A stretch of 64,000 nucleotides of DNA from Symbiodinium kawagutii (taxonomy: Eukaryota > Sar > Dinophyceae > Suessiales > Symbiodiniaceae). Where the stretch lies: the NCBI GenBank assembly GCA_009767595.1, contig VSDK01007159.1:1-64000 (forward strand). The letters are read 5' to 3'. This document shows positions 20,183 to 30,569 of the stretch, piece after piece. Each line of letters begins with the position of its first letter. Position 1 is the stretch's first letter. The position numbers and the translations under genes are program-made. The notes under the pieces were generated by a model, which was not told where the DNA came from, ran no database searches, and worked only from the letters and a program-made list of their open reading frames with translations.

Positions 20183-20281
20183 CTAGAAATCTTGACCTGA
20201 AAAATACCGGACCAACACCTGGACCCTGAGACTGTGAAAAATTGGATCGCCATCTTCAAACATGACCCCTTTCACGGTGGA

Positions 20282-20425
20282 TCAATGGGCACGGCAGGAT
20301 TCTCCACCCAAACAGGCCAGCCATACCGGCTGAGCGCTCGCCATGTAGGGAGAACTGCTGGGAGGCAGTGTGGGAACGATCGTCCTGGCATCGGTGGCTT
20401 CGCTCATACTGGAAACAACGGTGGT
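20282..20425 (-). CDS. Exon of Pro/Gln/Ser-rich protein
   Basis: After GGGCAG the minus strand reads TTVVSSMSEATDARTIVPTL then PPSSSPYMASAQPVWLACLG to a TGA at 20282. The plus strand in register codes a hydrophobic stretch (GSVGTIVLASVASLILETTV) with an AG before it and a GT after it, so a plus-strand membrane exon cannot be excluded. Confidence 0.38.
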   Translation of the reverse strand, partial: TTVVSSMSEATDARTIVPTLPPSSSPYMASAQPVWLACLGGESCRAH

Positions 20426-20723
20426 CTGCCCATTGGAAGGTTCATTCTGGTTTGTTCGAGGTCCTACAAAGTCCTATACTGTAGTTGGTTAATCATGAAT
20501 GATTGTGAGCTCCAGGGGTCTCAATGACTGGTTAATCATGAATGGTTGTGAGCTCCAGCCACTACAATGGTCAGGTCATGAATATAATATATCAGTATTC
20601 TCATGACCGGTGACAAATCAGAAACAGCTTGCTCGAGTCACACAAGATAGCTATGTTTGATGGTTTAACCAAAGAGATGCAGAGTGCTAGCCAGGACCAA
20701 GACTCTCGTTCTGCGGCAAAAAG

Positions 20724-20954
20724 TTAACCACGCAGGGCTGAAGACAAGGCTCGACAAAGTGAGTCGGAAATCCGGATTTGCTCCTTGGGGAGATCACACT
20801 GTTTGGTCCACAAAACCCGTGCAAAACGAGTGCGAGTGCCACATGCTTTAAGCAAATCGGCTAGCAACGTCAAACCACCGAGTGCAGCGGTCACTTCGTT
20901 CCCAAAACGGACCAAAAATTCTTCGCTATCCATGCAAAACTTGGTCCTTCCCAT
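20724..20954 (-). CDS. Exon with folded-domain character, unrecognised
   Basis: A 76-codon frame reads DSEEFLVRFGNEVTAALGGL, TLLADLLKACGTRTRFARVL and KEQIRISDSLCRALSSALR and ends at GTTAAC. This is the most protein-like exon of the 19.8-24.6 kb gene and probably a helical domain. It could also be the start of a gene at its own Met. Confidence 0.55.
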   Translation of the reverse strand: MGRTKFCMDSEEFLVRFGNEVTAALGGLTLLADLLKACGTRTRFARVLWTKQCDLPKEQIRISDSLCRALSSALRG

Positions 20955-21014
20955 GGGCTTTGATTGGAACGGTTAGTAAGGACCCCCCCCTTGTTCTCTT
21001 GATGTTCTTACATT

Positions 21015-21117
21015 CTGGCGGGTGGTTTCAACCCCTATGAAAAATACTATTCCACCAAGCACGTGTTAAGTTCATAATTGCTGAGGAACATGTAAAAGTT
21101 TAAAGCAACCAACCAGT
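21015..21117. mobile_element. Family B element (103 bp)
   Basis: Left end CTGGCGGGTGGTTTCAACC, right end AAAGCAACCAACCAG. It shares the CCCCTATGAAAAATACTA block with the copies at 6105 and 34113. Sequence after it (GTTGTCTAATCATTATAG...) also resembles the flank at 34214. Confidence 0.65.
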
Positions 21118-21516
21118 AGTTGTCTAATCATTATAGTTGCTTATGATTCCCTATCATTAACCACTATTCCTGGTCATAATTTGGTCATAACCCCTACAAA
21201 ACCACCAGCCATGAGTTGTTTGACCATTTATTGGTTGTTATCCCTTACTGTTAACTACTATAATCCCCCTATAAAAATCTATAAAACATGTTTGAAACCA
21301 CCCACCGTTGCATTGGGTATGACGTCAGCACCGTTGCGCAATGCAGCGCCTGGCACTGGCTGAAATGCTTTGCGGCACCGGCTCCTGGGTGCGCGACTCT
21401 GCCAACCGATACGGAGAAAAGAATCATCTGCAAATACGTTCCCGTTGCATCCCCTGACTACTTCTTGGATTTACTTGGATCTACTTTGGATCTAGTTGGA
21501 TCTACTTGGCCATGAC

Positions 21517-21680
21517 GCCATTGAGGTCTTTTGAGAGTTGAAGATAGGGTGCGGCGAATCCCGATCGCTGAGCAATCCTCTGTCTCCCAAGACTGCCATG
21601 CCACGTTGGGCACGTTTGCCACGTTTGGCATTTGCACCTGGTAGCAACAATGTCTCAGCAGTCAAGGGCACATCAGCTTG
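21517..21680 (-). CDS. Exon of Pro/Gln/Ser-rich protein
   Basis: After AATGAAG the minus strand reads QADVPLTAETLLLPGANAKR then GLLSDRDSPHPIFNSQKTSM and ends at a GTCATG donor. Plus-strand frames are open as well but the minus reading fits the neighbours. Confidence 0.4.
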
Positions 21681-22093
21681 CTTCATTGAAAGTAGTTCAT
21701 GGTTGGCTGATGGTTGGCTCATGGTTGCTTGATGGCTAGTCGATTGATGCTTAGATGATGGTTGTCAACTTTTATTATAATCGTTGTTTTTTGGACTTCA
21801 GAGTGCCTATCACCAACCTTGCCTTCAGCATGAATGATATTTCACGAAAACTCACATGAGCATGCAAAGATCTTCAAACAAAAGATTTCCCAAACCTTTT
21901 CTGGGGCACTGTGGGGCTGTACCATTTCTGGCCCGAAACTGATTCTTTTTGGGCTAGCTGAGAATATTCAAGCAGCTATGCTCGGACCCGGGCCTGGCAT
22001 TGCACCGGCTGTGGGCTCTGTAGGTTCTGCGGCCTGCCAAAAAGGAATGTCACTCTGAATGATTTTGCACAGGTCAGACAGTTCAAATGTCAC

Positions 22094-22189
22094 CCGGGCA
22101 AATTGCGTCCTGCTTTTGCTGCAGGACTTTGAAACTGCTTGCTGCGGATGCCGCTTCCAACTCATCTTGTGTAACTTCACAGCGCGCAG
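22094..22189 (-). CDS. Exon, helical Gln/Ala-rich, unrecognised
   Basis: 96 nt between ACTATAG and GTGACA. The frame reads CEVTQDELEAASAASSFKVL then QQKQDAICP. A short intron with a good pyrimidine tract (CATTCCTTTTTGGCAG) follows, then a Pro/Thr-rich exon at about 21965-22034 (AEPTEPTAGAMPGPGPSIAA). Confidence 0.5.
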
Positions 22190-22502
22190 CTATACTATCA
22201 ACACCAGTGCCCAACAGTCATCTTCCCATCTTTCAACCCACATCTGCTCACAAAAATGCTGCATAAGCTGGTGCTAAATATAGTTCATGTGAACCCCAGA
22301 TTAATAAACGCCTGGTTGATTAAGAGGGGGTATCACCCAAAATCCTTGGTTTCCCATTAAAGTGGTACCCGCCCAATAAATCAGGCTATATGATATACGG
22401 ATCTATAAATCAACCTATAGTTTATTAATTGGAGCCCCTTTTGATGGTTAAGGTGGTGAATGCCGTGCCATGGTTACTTGGTTTCAACATTTTGCCTGGC
22501 AG

Positions 22503-22600
22503 CCACTGGCGCCATCTGCGGCGCCATCTGCACGGTGACAGGGCTCGGTGCATGGCTGCCGCTAGGAGCTACACCTGTGCGAGTGCTGTGGAATCGGGAA
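22503..22600. CDS. Exon-like block, strand unresolved
   Basis: The plus reading is a membrane-like stretch (TGAICGAICTVTGLGAWLPL) after GGCAG. The minus reading (SHAPSPVTVQMAPQMAPVAA) matches the Pro/Gln-rich style of the surrounding minus-strand gene. I lean to minus. Confidence 0.33.
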
Positions 22601-22802
22601 AAATATAAGGAATACAAATATGACTATGACTATTGTAGATTAGTATGTAACATTGCAGAAAACACTGCAAGAGGAGATTCGAAATTCTTGGGCGGAATGG
22701 CAATGACCATATTATGTTCTTCCTGTTAGAGGGAGGCTGTTCGGCCAGCCCAAGAGGCCATAGGAAAAAGGAACACATCCTGAATCCTTTTTCTCGCCTT
22801 GC

Positions 22803-22967
22803 ATGTAGGTCGGCGGAGGGCTGGGCTGGCGATATTGGACCATCGCCTGAGCAAAAGGAGGCTCTGTGGGAGATCCTGACTCTTGGGGCATTGTCATGGC
22901 ATTTCTGATGTCATTGGGGAGATCCAGCAAATCATGGCTGGTCAGAGCTGCTCCTTCCCCAGAAATG
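22803..22967 (-). CDS. Exon of Pro/Gln/Ser-rich protein
   Basis: After CTGACAG the minus strand reads ISGEGAALTSHDLLDLPNDI, RNAMTMPQESGSPTEPPFAQ and AMVQYRQPSPPPTYM. A GC donor (GCAAGG) fits the last codon. No other frame is comparable. Confidence 0.5.
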
Positions 22968-23237
22968 CTGTCAGGCCTTTAGACTCAAAAATAATTGCTT
23001 TCTGGAGGAAAATCATCGAAAGTTTTCTGGAAGATACTTGACTCAATGCTTGACCATATCTGGCTCATGAAATCTTTGATTCATCTTCACATGATTCATT
23101 TTTCGGAAAATGCTTGATCCCTTGTTTTCGCATTGATACTTTCTGGCTCTCAAACATCCGCCACTGCAAGGCCTGTGGAGAGCTAGGGCATTGGGGAGAG
23201 TTTGTTGGCGAAGGAGCCCCAGGAGAAACCTGTTCAG

Positions 23238-23378
23238 GTCAGCAGGTCACTGCTTAGGTGATGCCATGAACTTCCCTATGTTGCAAGCTGTGGCTGGTGA
23301 TGAAAGACTTGACATTGAGAAATACTCAACTTGGATTCCCAGACTTGGTTCTGATTGCTGGGGCTCATCATGAGTCTA
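23238..23378 (-). CDS. Possible exon, strand uncertain
   Basis: Minus: THDEPQQSEPSLGIQVEYFS up to a GTGACC donor. Plus: AMNFPMLQAVAGDERLDIEK. Both are open in register. Minus is favoured by context only. Confidence 0.3.
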
Positions 23379-23737
23379 ATTCTGGGCACTGTGATGACTG
23401 TGAGTGTTTCAGATATTGCCACAACATATTGCAACTACATGACACTAAGTTCTGCCAGCAGATACGACTTCAGTACTGATAATGAAGCAATTTGCTCACT
23501 CTGCACCGTGTGAAAAAACAAATGGAACAGCAAATACATTCCCTGTCTACTTCTCTTTCTAATCTACAAGTACCAAAGAATTTATGATTTGCACATGTCT
23601 AGTGAGCCGTGCATCGCTAAGCAGTAACAACCAGTTGTCCACCATGGTGAATTATCTTCAACCACCCACCGCATTGCGTTGATTGCTTGTCACTCATCAG
23701 GTATCCATTCAGATTCCCATTTTTGCCAGTGATACAG

Positions 23738-23834
23738 GGGGCCATCCAATTGAAAGACATGATCCTGGTTGCTGTCTTTCTGTGGCTGTCGCCTTTTGCG
23801 GCTCTGGTTCTTGCTGTAAATCTCTCTACAATAG
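23738..23834. CDS. Possible membrane exon (plus) or Gln-rich exon (minus)
   Basis: The plus strand has ATACAG before and GTATGA after and codes a clear hydrophobic helix (MILVAVFLWLSPFAALVLAV). The minus strand in register codes QQEPEPQKATATERQQPGSC, like the other exons here. Unresolved. Confidence 0.3.
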
Positions 23835-24497
23835 GTATGACCTTGCAAGATAGGCCGACTAAAAGTTATGATTCAGTTGTCCACTATTATTGATCATCAA
23901 TCCATGTCATCAATATGGACAAATCCATCAGAATCCACATGTTTTCACTATTAAGCATGATTAATATCAAACCATCACTGATCATGATCATGACGACGAC
24001 GATTATGATGATGATCATCATCATCATTATCATCATCATTGTTGTCATCACCAATCATGTTCATCCATTGTCATATAATCAATATCAATGACAAAGGTTC
24101 GTAATAATTAACGATTTCAAAACTGTCATTCACAATTCATCAATTCTCACCAATCCCTAGTGTGGTCATCTACTAATCCACATCATAATCAATAGTCATG
24201 TTCATCGATTTCATCATCATTCATCATCCATTAATCCATATCATCGACCACCATGGCCACACCGTGTTCATCGTTAACCGACACCGTGTTCATCCTTAAC
24301 CAACTTCTTAAGTACCAACCGTTAACAAACATTAATATCAACAATGTATTAACAATAAACAATTGTCATTCAGCTAGCTAATTTTCGCCAATTGGTTAAC
24401 CATCAACCATTTATCAGCCCTTAATGAGCTTGTTAACCAACCGTGAACCATGCTGATCCACCAATTTTCATCCACCATTTATCGGTCTCCCCTAGAC

Positions 24498-24618
24498 ATC
24501 CCATGCCGACCATGCCGATGGAAGCTGTTCCCCCGCCTGTCGGAACGGCACTTGTGGCATGATGGGCTGCCCGAAGGCAAAGGAAGGCGCCTCAACAGGG
24601 GGGGGTTGGTCACGGCCG
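24498..24618 (-). CDS. Exon of Pro/Gln/Ser-rich protein
   Basis: After CCATCAG the minus strand reads GRDQPPPVEAPSFAFGQPIM then PQVPFRQAGEQLPSAWSAWD and ends at GTCTAG. GC-rich third positions. It lies against the (ATG)n microsatellite and is the most upstream exon that I can assign to this gene. Confidence 0.5.
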
Positions 24619-24628
24619 CTGATGGATC

Positions 24629-24629
<1 letters not shown>

Positions 24630-24669
<40 letters not shown>
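24630..24669 (+). repeat. (ATG)n microsatellite
   Basis: About 13 ATG units, next to the acceptor of the minus-strand exon at 24498-24618. Confidence 0.95.
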
Positions 24670-24670
<1 letters not shown>

Positions 24671-25202
24671 AGTTGGTCATTGCAACTATGGCTTAAGATT
24701 AGAAAGTGTCAATACTCTTTTCTTTGATTACAAATGCATATGACATTGCATCAGTAGGTGGTATTGTAGAACCTCTACCAAAGAAATGCTCCACTCCTGG
24801 GACCCTCAAGGCTTTCTGCAAATCCCGAGGCAGGCCTGGCACATTCTTGCTAATGATGGTTGAATAGTAGCCATGGATTCAAATTGTGGATTCTTATGAT
24901 GGTTGATAGTTGATAGATGTTGATAGTGGTTGTGGACAATGATCGTTATAAAGCTGTTTTTATATGTGTTTATCATAGTTATGCAGTCATCGATGATGCT
25001 GATCTTTCATGATAGTTGCCATAAGTATACCAGTAGTACCGCACAAGGCGGTGGCGGAAGTTTCCAAGATAGGAGCACTATAGGAGTGTGCAGTTGTGGT
25101 TGCGACGATTGATTGTCCGAGGGATCCGAGAACTGAACATCACTTGGGCCTGACTTCCTACCAATGTGAGCATCGATCTGGCCACTTGACTGGCAGCCTA
25201 TC

Positions 25203-25593
25203 TGTCTAGCTATCTTTCTATCAGTGGATCAGTTTTCTTTCTGTCTGTCTGACTGTCTATCTATCTATCTGATGATCTATTCGTTTATCTATCTGCCTAT
25301 GTACTTGTCTTTCTATCTACCTCACTATCTATCTCGTCATCTTTCTGTCTATGTATCTATCTATCTACCTGTCCATCTATCTATTTATCTATCTGCCTAT
25401 CTATCTATCTGTCTATCTATCTACCGAATTATTTGTCTGATCATCTATGTGTCCATCTGTCTATCTTTCTGTCTATCTACCTTTTCTATCTGACTCACGT
25501 TTCGTCTACCTATCTGTCTATCTATCGACCCATCTAGCCATCTGAATCTGGCTATCCAATTGTCTGTCTATTCCATCTATCTATTCTAGCTAT

Positions 25594-25627
<34 letters not shown>

Positions 25628-25775
25628 CATCTATCTATCCATCTATTCATCCATCGATGCATCTATGTATCTGACTATCCATCTAGCCACCCATCGATCT
25701 GACTATCGACTTGTCGATCTATCTGGCTACCTCTTTGTCTAGCCATCTTTCGTCTATCTATTCATTTACCTTCCA
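25203..25775 (+). repeat. (CTAT)n tetranucleotide microsatellite, about 570 bp
   Basis: CTAT/CTGT/CCAT units with frequent substitutions, purest at about 25590-25640. Open frames inside it are meaningless repeats of Leu/Ser/Ile/Tyr. Confidence 0.95.
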
Positions 25776-26360
25776 AATGTGCTTCGATCATGAAGTGTTT
25801 TGCATCTAGGTGTTTGGCCACTTTTGATAATTGGACCTTGCAAAGGTGTTCCGATCATCAAGTGTTTTGCTACTTTTGACCTGCAAATGTGCTTGGCGCG
25901 CAAGCGTTGTGCACATTTTGGCCACATAAATCACGAAAAGTGACGCGAAACGCAAGTGTTTTCCTACTTTTGTCTCCTGTGTTCAAAAAGTGTCACAAAA
26001 GTGGTCCGAGCATGTAGTGTTTTTACGATTTTGACTTCCAAATGTGCTTCGCGCCCAGGTTTTTTAACGATTTTGAACGTGGAATCGTCTAAAAGTGCTC
26101 CGAGCATGCAGTGTTTTTACGATTTTGACTTCCAAATGTGCTTCGCGCCGAGGTTTTTTTACGATTTTGCAAGTTGCAACTTTCAAAAGTGCTCCGAACC
26201 TGACATGTTTTTACGATTTTGACTTCCAAATGTGCTTCGCGCCTAGGTTTTTTTTACGATTTTGCAAGTTGCAACTTCCAAAAGTGCTCTGGAGCTGACA
26301 TGTTTTTGCGATTTTGACTTCCACATGTGCTTCGCGCCTAGGTTTTTTCACGATTTTTGC
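25776..26360 (+). repeat. 94-bp tandem repeat (minisatellite), about 4 good and 2 degraded copies
   Basis: The marker AATGTGCTTCGCGCC recurs at 26041, 26135, 26229 and about 26324, a period of 94-95 bases. Each unit also has ACGATTTTGACTTCCAAATG and GTTTTTTTACGATTTTG. Degraded copies extend left to the tetranucleotide repeat. Confidence 0.85.
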
Positions 26361-26596
26361 ACACACCTTCCGCCACAGTGGTCCGCACCCGCCGCTTTAG
26401 CGAGGTACCCTTCTGGACCCTCATGATGCACAAAACCTTGCAAAACACAGCATTTCGCGACTTTCCTAACATTTTGGCGCGCTCGCACTCTCATCTTTCC
26501 CACATCTCTTCTTTCTCACATCTGCATAGGCGATCTACCCTAGCTGAGTTGTCCATATTGTCGGAAGTTAGACTTCTAAACTTCCTTCGATCATAA
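26357..26596 (+). other. Open frame of 79 codons after the minisatellite
   Basis: Reads TPSATVVRTRRFSEVPFWTL and downstream. It begins in the last repeat unit and has no splice or codon support; a chance frame is possible. Confidence 0.2.
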
Positions 26597-26670
26597 CTAT
26601 CATAGTTATCAATGATGGATTACCCATGGAGGTCACTGAAAAAGTCACCTTTGATGCTACCGAGGACTAG

Positions 26671-26797
26671 TCCAGGAAGGCATTCCACAGCTTCCCAGCT
26701 CCAAATCGTCACCTGTGTCGCTACTTTGGGAGCACTCACGACCTAGGCGGCAACCATGAGATTGATCGAAGTGGCTTTGAATGCGATCCATGTCATG
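26671..26797 (+). CDS. Exon ending exactly at a family A element, unrecognised
   Basis: After GGACTAG the frame reads FHSFPAPNRHLCRYFGSTHD then LGGNHEIDRSGFECDPCH and ends CATG|GTGGTTTCCC, where the GT belongs to the element. Two Cys-His pairs (ECDPCH) are of interest. A minus frame is also open. Confidence 0.45.
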
Positions 26798-26902
26798 GTG
26801 GTTTCCCAAGCACTAGGGGTCCCCCAAAACATCCCATAATAGTCATTCAAAGGAATAAACCAACCATTCTGGGGGTTTCCCCATTTTCAGAAACACCCAT
26901 AA
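26795..26902. mobile_element. Family A element that could be a complete 93-nt intron
   Basis: Left end CATGGTGGTTTCCCAAG, right end CCATTTTCAGAAACACCCAT. Removing 26798-26890 (GT...TTTTCAG) would join the exon at 26671-26797 to the next open stretch, so both splice sites lie in the element ends. Confidence 0.65.
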
Positions 26903-27070
26903 ATATGGCACCGAAAGTGGGACCAGGTGTACCTTAAGTACCTTGCCTTCCATAGGCACAGGACTCACCGAAACATTGCTGCAACACCAACTGGATGAGC
27001 AAACTAGCCTTGAAACATCCATTTCTGAAAGTCCTCATCGAATAATGAATAAATCACCTGAAGTTTGACA
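26891..27070 (+). CDS. Possible exon after the element
   Basis: From TTTTCAG two frames run on. The longer reads CTLSTLPSIGTGLTETLLQH and stops at 27068-27070. The frame that continues the preceding exon in phase reads ETPINMAPKVGP up to a GTGTAC donor at about 26930. The second is more consistent with splicing. Confidence 0.35.
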
Positions 27071-27149
27071 GATCAAGTTTCATGATGGTGGTTGATGGTC
27101 CTAACCATTGGAAGTATTGGGCGAAACAACGACCGAAGCGAAGCTAAAG

Positions 27150-27350
27150 AATGGCTGTGGGTCGAAACCCTGTACCGCTTGTTCCCCCATCATTCACCAG
27201 GCTGTTTTTTCTCACTGCTGTTGGTTATTATCGATATTGTTTGTTAATACCCATAGCCATATGTTTCCCCCATTAGTTGGTTGGTTAATTAATGATGGTT
27301 GTTTTCCCCTGGTTCCCCATCACCATTGGTTCACTGCTTGACTCATAGCA
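27150..27350. mobile_element. Two adjoining family C elements
   Basis: The first runs from ATGGCTGTGGGTCGAAACC (27151) to the CCCATAGCCATAT end at about 27263. A rearranged second part carries TTGGTTGGTTAATTAATG and ends GCTTGACTCATAGCATC at about 27351. Confidence 0.5.
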
Positions 27351-27383
27351 TCTCATGGTTCCTTGAGTTGCCCGTCAACACAG

Positions 27384-27554
27384 GACCAGCATTCGAAGTC
27401 CGAATCAGTTTCGAGCCGCAGGGAGGACCTATGGTAAATTTGGAACCTTTTCAGCGCACTGGTTCCTTGAAGTTCCTGGCCCATTTTCGGAGGGTCCTAC
27501 CCGCGAGGTCCAGGCTTGGGCTGGTGGTGAAAGCGTCCGCTGCGCCTCTGGCAG
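27384..27554 (+). CDS. Exon between family C elements, unrecognised
   Basis: 171 nt after CAACACAG, ending GGCAG|GTGACA. It reads PAFEVRISFEPQGGPMVNLE, PFQRTGSLKFLAHFRRVLPA and RSRLGLVVKASAAPL, a beta-rich pattern. Both splice sites are good and one frame is clearly best. Confidence 0.52.
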
Positions 27555-27597
27555 GTGACAGTGGTGGAACTGGTGCTGTTCAGCTAGGGATCTTCTA

Positions 27598-27830
27598 TTG
27601 GCTGTGGGTCAAGCAATTAACCAATCAATCATAGCTGGTTTAGCTGGTTAATAAAGCTGGGGATGATAACTAACAAGTATAGGGGATGCCAACTAAATGG
27701 CTGTGGGTCGAGCAGTTAACCAACCAGTTTTGTGGGGGATCATAACCAACAAGCTCATAGGGAAAACAGCCTGCTTAATGAGAGGGGAAGCAGGGGTACA
27801 GAGTGAACTGACCCACTGCCTATTGATTGC
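27598..27830. mobile_element. Family C elements, two overlapping copies
   Basis: GGCTGTGGGTCAAGCAATTAACC at 27600 and ATGGCTGTGGGTCGAGCAGTTAAC at about 27697 share the same left part. The tail AGGGGTACAGAGTGAACTGACCCA is the reverse orientation of the usual left block, so this copy is rearranged. Confidence 0.5.
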
Positions 27831-27948
27831 TGATGACTGTTGGTGACAATAACTGTTGGTGATTATGTAACTGATGACTGTTGATTGCTCTTCTATTTTT
27901 CACCATTGATGATTATTGACCATTGCTAAGCATTACGTTATAGTATAC

Positions 27949-28503
27949 TTATAGTTGTTGACATAGAAATCCTATAAGCAGTCCACTCCTAACAGTGGCC
28001 CAAGATCGATTCTCAACACCTGCCCGATCACTGCGTTCCCCCGCCACAATGGGCACAGGTGAAGCCATTCTTGCCTGGCCGGCAGAACCAAGACTCTGAA
28101 CGCTTAGCGATCTGTACTGCCTCTGTTCTGGGGGTGTAACATGACGCAAACACACAACAGTATGACACCAAATTTGTGGCACACTCTGTGCGCCCAGATT
28201 TCTTTGGTCTGCCCAAAAAATCAAGTATTGAACGCAACCTCCAGGTATATAATATCTATCATTAAGTACTATTACAGTAATGTCAATATCATTTTTCTCA
28301 TATAGAAGGTAGGTCCGTGTGGCTGGAGAGAGCAACGCATGATGGGCAACAACCACTCCACAACAATTGCATAGAAATGCCAAACCGGTTGATTTTTGTT
28401 CAAATGTCCCACTCGTTTGATTTGATTCTGTGGTAGGAGGGCTTAGCTTCTTAATGTGGGACTTGTGATCGGTTGCTGCAAAATGGGAATCCAACTCAAT
28501 CAA
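27949..28503 (-). CDS. 184-codon ORF, uncertain
   Basis: One of the longest non-repetitive frames of the window: CNCCGVVVAHHALLSPATRT, QYRSLSVQSLGSAGQARMAS and on. AT content is that of non-coding sequence for much of it, so only the part at 27990-28110 may be exonic. Confidence 0.25.
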   Translation of the reverse strand: MIELDSHFAATDHKSHIKKLSPPTTESNQTSGTFEQKSTGLAFLCNCCGVVVAHHALLSPATRTYLLYEKNDIDITVIVLNDRYYIPGGCVQYLIFWADQRNLGAQSVPQIWCHTVVCLRHVTPPEQRQYRSLSVQSLGSAGQARMASPVPIVAGERSDRAGVENRSWATVRSGLLIGFLCQQL

Positions 28504-28509
28504 GCAGCA

Positions 28510-29131
28510 TCATAGGGCCGTGACCATACATATATGTATATATATATAATATGTTTGTGGCCCCCTTGGTTTGTTTTCATGTAATTGGGCGTGAGTCAAA
28601 AACCATGCACCACAAAATGACCTAACTAGCCTTTCGCTGTTGGGATGTGAACTACTACTACCCATGTTGGTGGATGTTTGGTTATGACTTCTGACTCCTT
28701 GTTCTTGTTGATTATAATATTGTCATGATCATCTATGATCAAACATCAACCGCCATTGACCATAAGACCATAAGAGAAAACCTTGATAATCAAACCTATC
28801 AACCCCATTGAACATCTATCAACACATGGTGGGCGGATGGGCTTGAAAGGTTTACCCACCATAGTCATAACATGTCATAACCATGTCATAACCACTGGTT
28901 GTTTCATGACCACTGGTTATAACCACTGATAACCACTGTCATAGAGTTACATAGTCATAACCACTGGTGGGTAAACATAGCCAGTGGTGAACCATGGCTT
29001 AATCAACATGAATTAATCAACCATGTCATACCCATATTAATCACAACCATATCATAACCACTGGTTATACCCACCATGACTTCACCACTGGTGGGTTCTG
29101 ACTCTCATGGCATCTGCCACGGTGGACCCAG
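28510..29131. other. Non-coding; ACCACTGGTTATAACC repeats
   Basis: A cluster of CATAACCACTGGT units at 28875-29085 and a TATATA tract at 28530-28550. No exon. Confidence 0.5.
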
Positions 29132-29269
29132 TGGCCCCGGGGGGCCCCAGTGGCCACGGGGGCCGCTAGCGCGGTGCTGCTGCGCGGCACCTGTGGAGAT
29201 GCCGCCCTGCAAAGGGGAGAAGTCGCCACCCGCAAGGGGCCGGCTCCAGGTCCCTGCGCGAAGGCCTCG
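29132..29269 (+). CDS. GC-rich exon, unrecognised
   Basis: Between GACCCAG and GTGAGC. The frame with C/G third positions reads ASAVLLRGTCGDAALQRGEV then ATRKGPAPGPCAKAS. Other frames are open but poorer. A run of GGATGGAAA-type repeats (29295-29430) begins the intron. Confidence 0.5.
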
Positions 29270-29439
29270 GTGAGCGAAGCTGATCTCTGGCTGGACATGG
29301 ATGGAAAGATGATGGAAATATGGTGGAAATCCATTCAGGACATGATGGAAGTATCTGGAAATATGTGGAAAACTGAGGTGAAAAACGAAGAGAATGGATG
29401 AAGGGATGGAGAATGGATGGAGAATGGATCAAAGAATGA

Positions 29440-30315
29440 AAGCAAAGTCATTCCCGAAGGCATTCTATTTTCAAGTGAACCTGCAGTAGGGAACTGTAGC
29501 CTTCAAAGACTGTGTTCACCCAGTTATCTTAATCCTCGCCCCCTAATCGTCGCTCGATCTCATACGAGCAAACCCACGTTGCCCAAGTAGCTTGGGATGT
29601 CACCCGAGAATTTGGCATGACCCCATATATATGAATATGAGAACTGCTGAGCAGTTGCTCAAAAGCAGACACAGAAGTTTGAATAATTTGAATATGCAAA
29701 TGTCAAACATCAAGTTTGAAAAACCAAAGTGACTCTTGACATTGCTTGTCAATGATGCTTGAAATCTCTTTCAACATGTGGAGGCCTCCAATCACAAAAA
29801 CATACTGCATCCAAAGCAGAGCGGAGTGACTTTGATCCAAGGCTCTGTTTTCGTTGGCAAAGTTGTCGCCCAAATCTGGGTTTAAAGCATAAATGTGCAA
29901 AGAATATTGGATTCTTTCTTAGTACAACTCTGTATGCTAAAGCCTCAAGAAAACTTTTCCAGTACTCCCTTTCCAGCAGTGATTTATCTGGTTTGAAAGC
30001 CAAGTTCAAGTTTGGATAAGCTCATGTCCGTTTCAAGTACGCTGATGTTCCGAAACAATCCTGACTTGCAAAAATCCCAAGCACTGCCTGTCATCGGTGC
30101 AATGTGATTTGCCTTCATAGTGAATTGTGAATTATTTGGATGAAGCAACTTTCAAGTCAAATTAGGACACATCTTGTCTTTTTCCACAACATGCAAATGG
30201 TAGGAAGCATCTTTTTTTAGTTCCTTTAATAACTGAAAATCATATATAGCATCCAACACACATGCTCTTGACTTTGATCACTATCTTTCTGCGGCAAACC
30301 TGTATTTTGTTCCAG
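29440..30315. other. No certain gene; open frames on both strands at 29700-30020
   Basis: At 29749-30009 the minus strand is open (LLEREYWKSFLEALAYRVVL) and so is the plus strand. AT-rich, no splice support. Confidence 0.25.
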
Positions 30316-30479
30316 GGCATCGGCGCTGGAAATCTTGGAGGTCGACATTCACTGAACTGTTCGGCAAACCCACTGGGCTTCGAACAAAGTTACCAGGCGT
30401 CATCGCCTTGCAGGGCACCCCGAGTGTTGCCCGAGTGTTGAAGTTTTTGTCTCAGCGTCAGTTTACCCCACTGAAGTAG
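30316..30479 (+). CDS. Probable last exon, unrecognised
   Basis: A polypyrimidine-rich TTTTGTTCCAG precedes a frame reading HRRWKSWRSTFTELFGKPTG, LRTKLPGVIALQGTPSVARV and LKFLSQRQFTPLK to a TAG at 30477-30479. Convincing composition. A possible 33-nt exon (IPDQLVGLRPA, 30536-30568) with good splice sites follows and may belong to another transcript form. Confidence 0.5.
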
Positions 30480-30569
30480 CGAATATTTTTGAGAGATTCA
30501 CCTACTGCTGATGATTTTCCTCATGTTTTTACAGATTCCAGATCAGCTGGTAGGCCTGCGACCCGCAGG

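Noticed and set aside
24450-24743. Plus ORF with a poly-Met run and minus ORF with a poly-His run
   Set aside because: Products of the (ATG)n microsatellite. Only 24498-24618 on the minus strand is kept as an exon.
25224-25493. Plus ORF rich in Leu, Ser, Tyr and Ile
   Set aside because: Reads through the (CTAT)n microsatellite.
25956-26298. Plus ORFs with repeated FDFQMCFAPRFF
   Set aside because: The 94-bp minisatellite in frame; the period is not a multiple of three and codon use is not coding-like.
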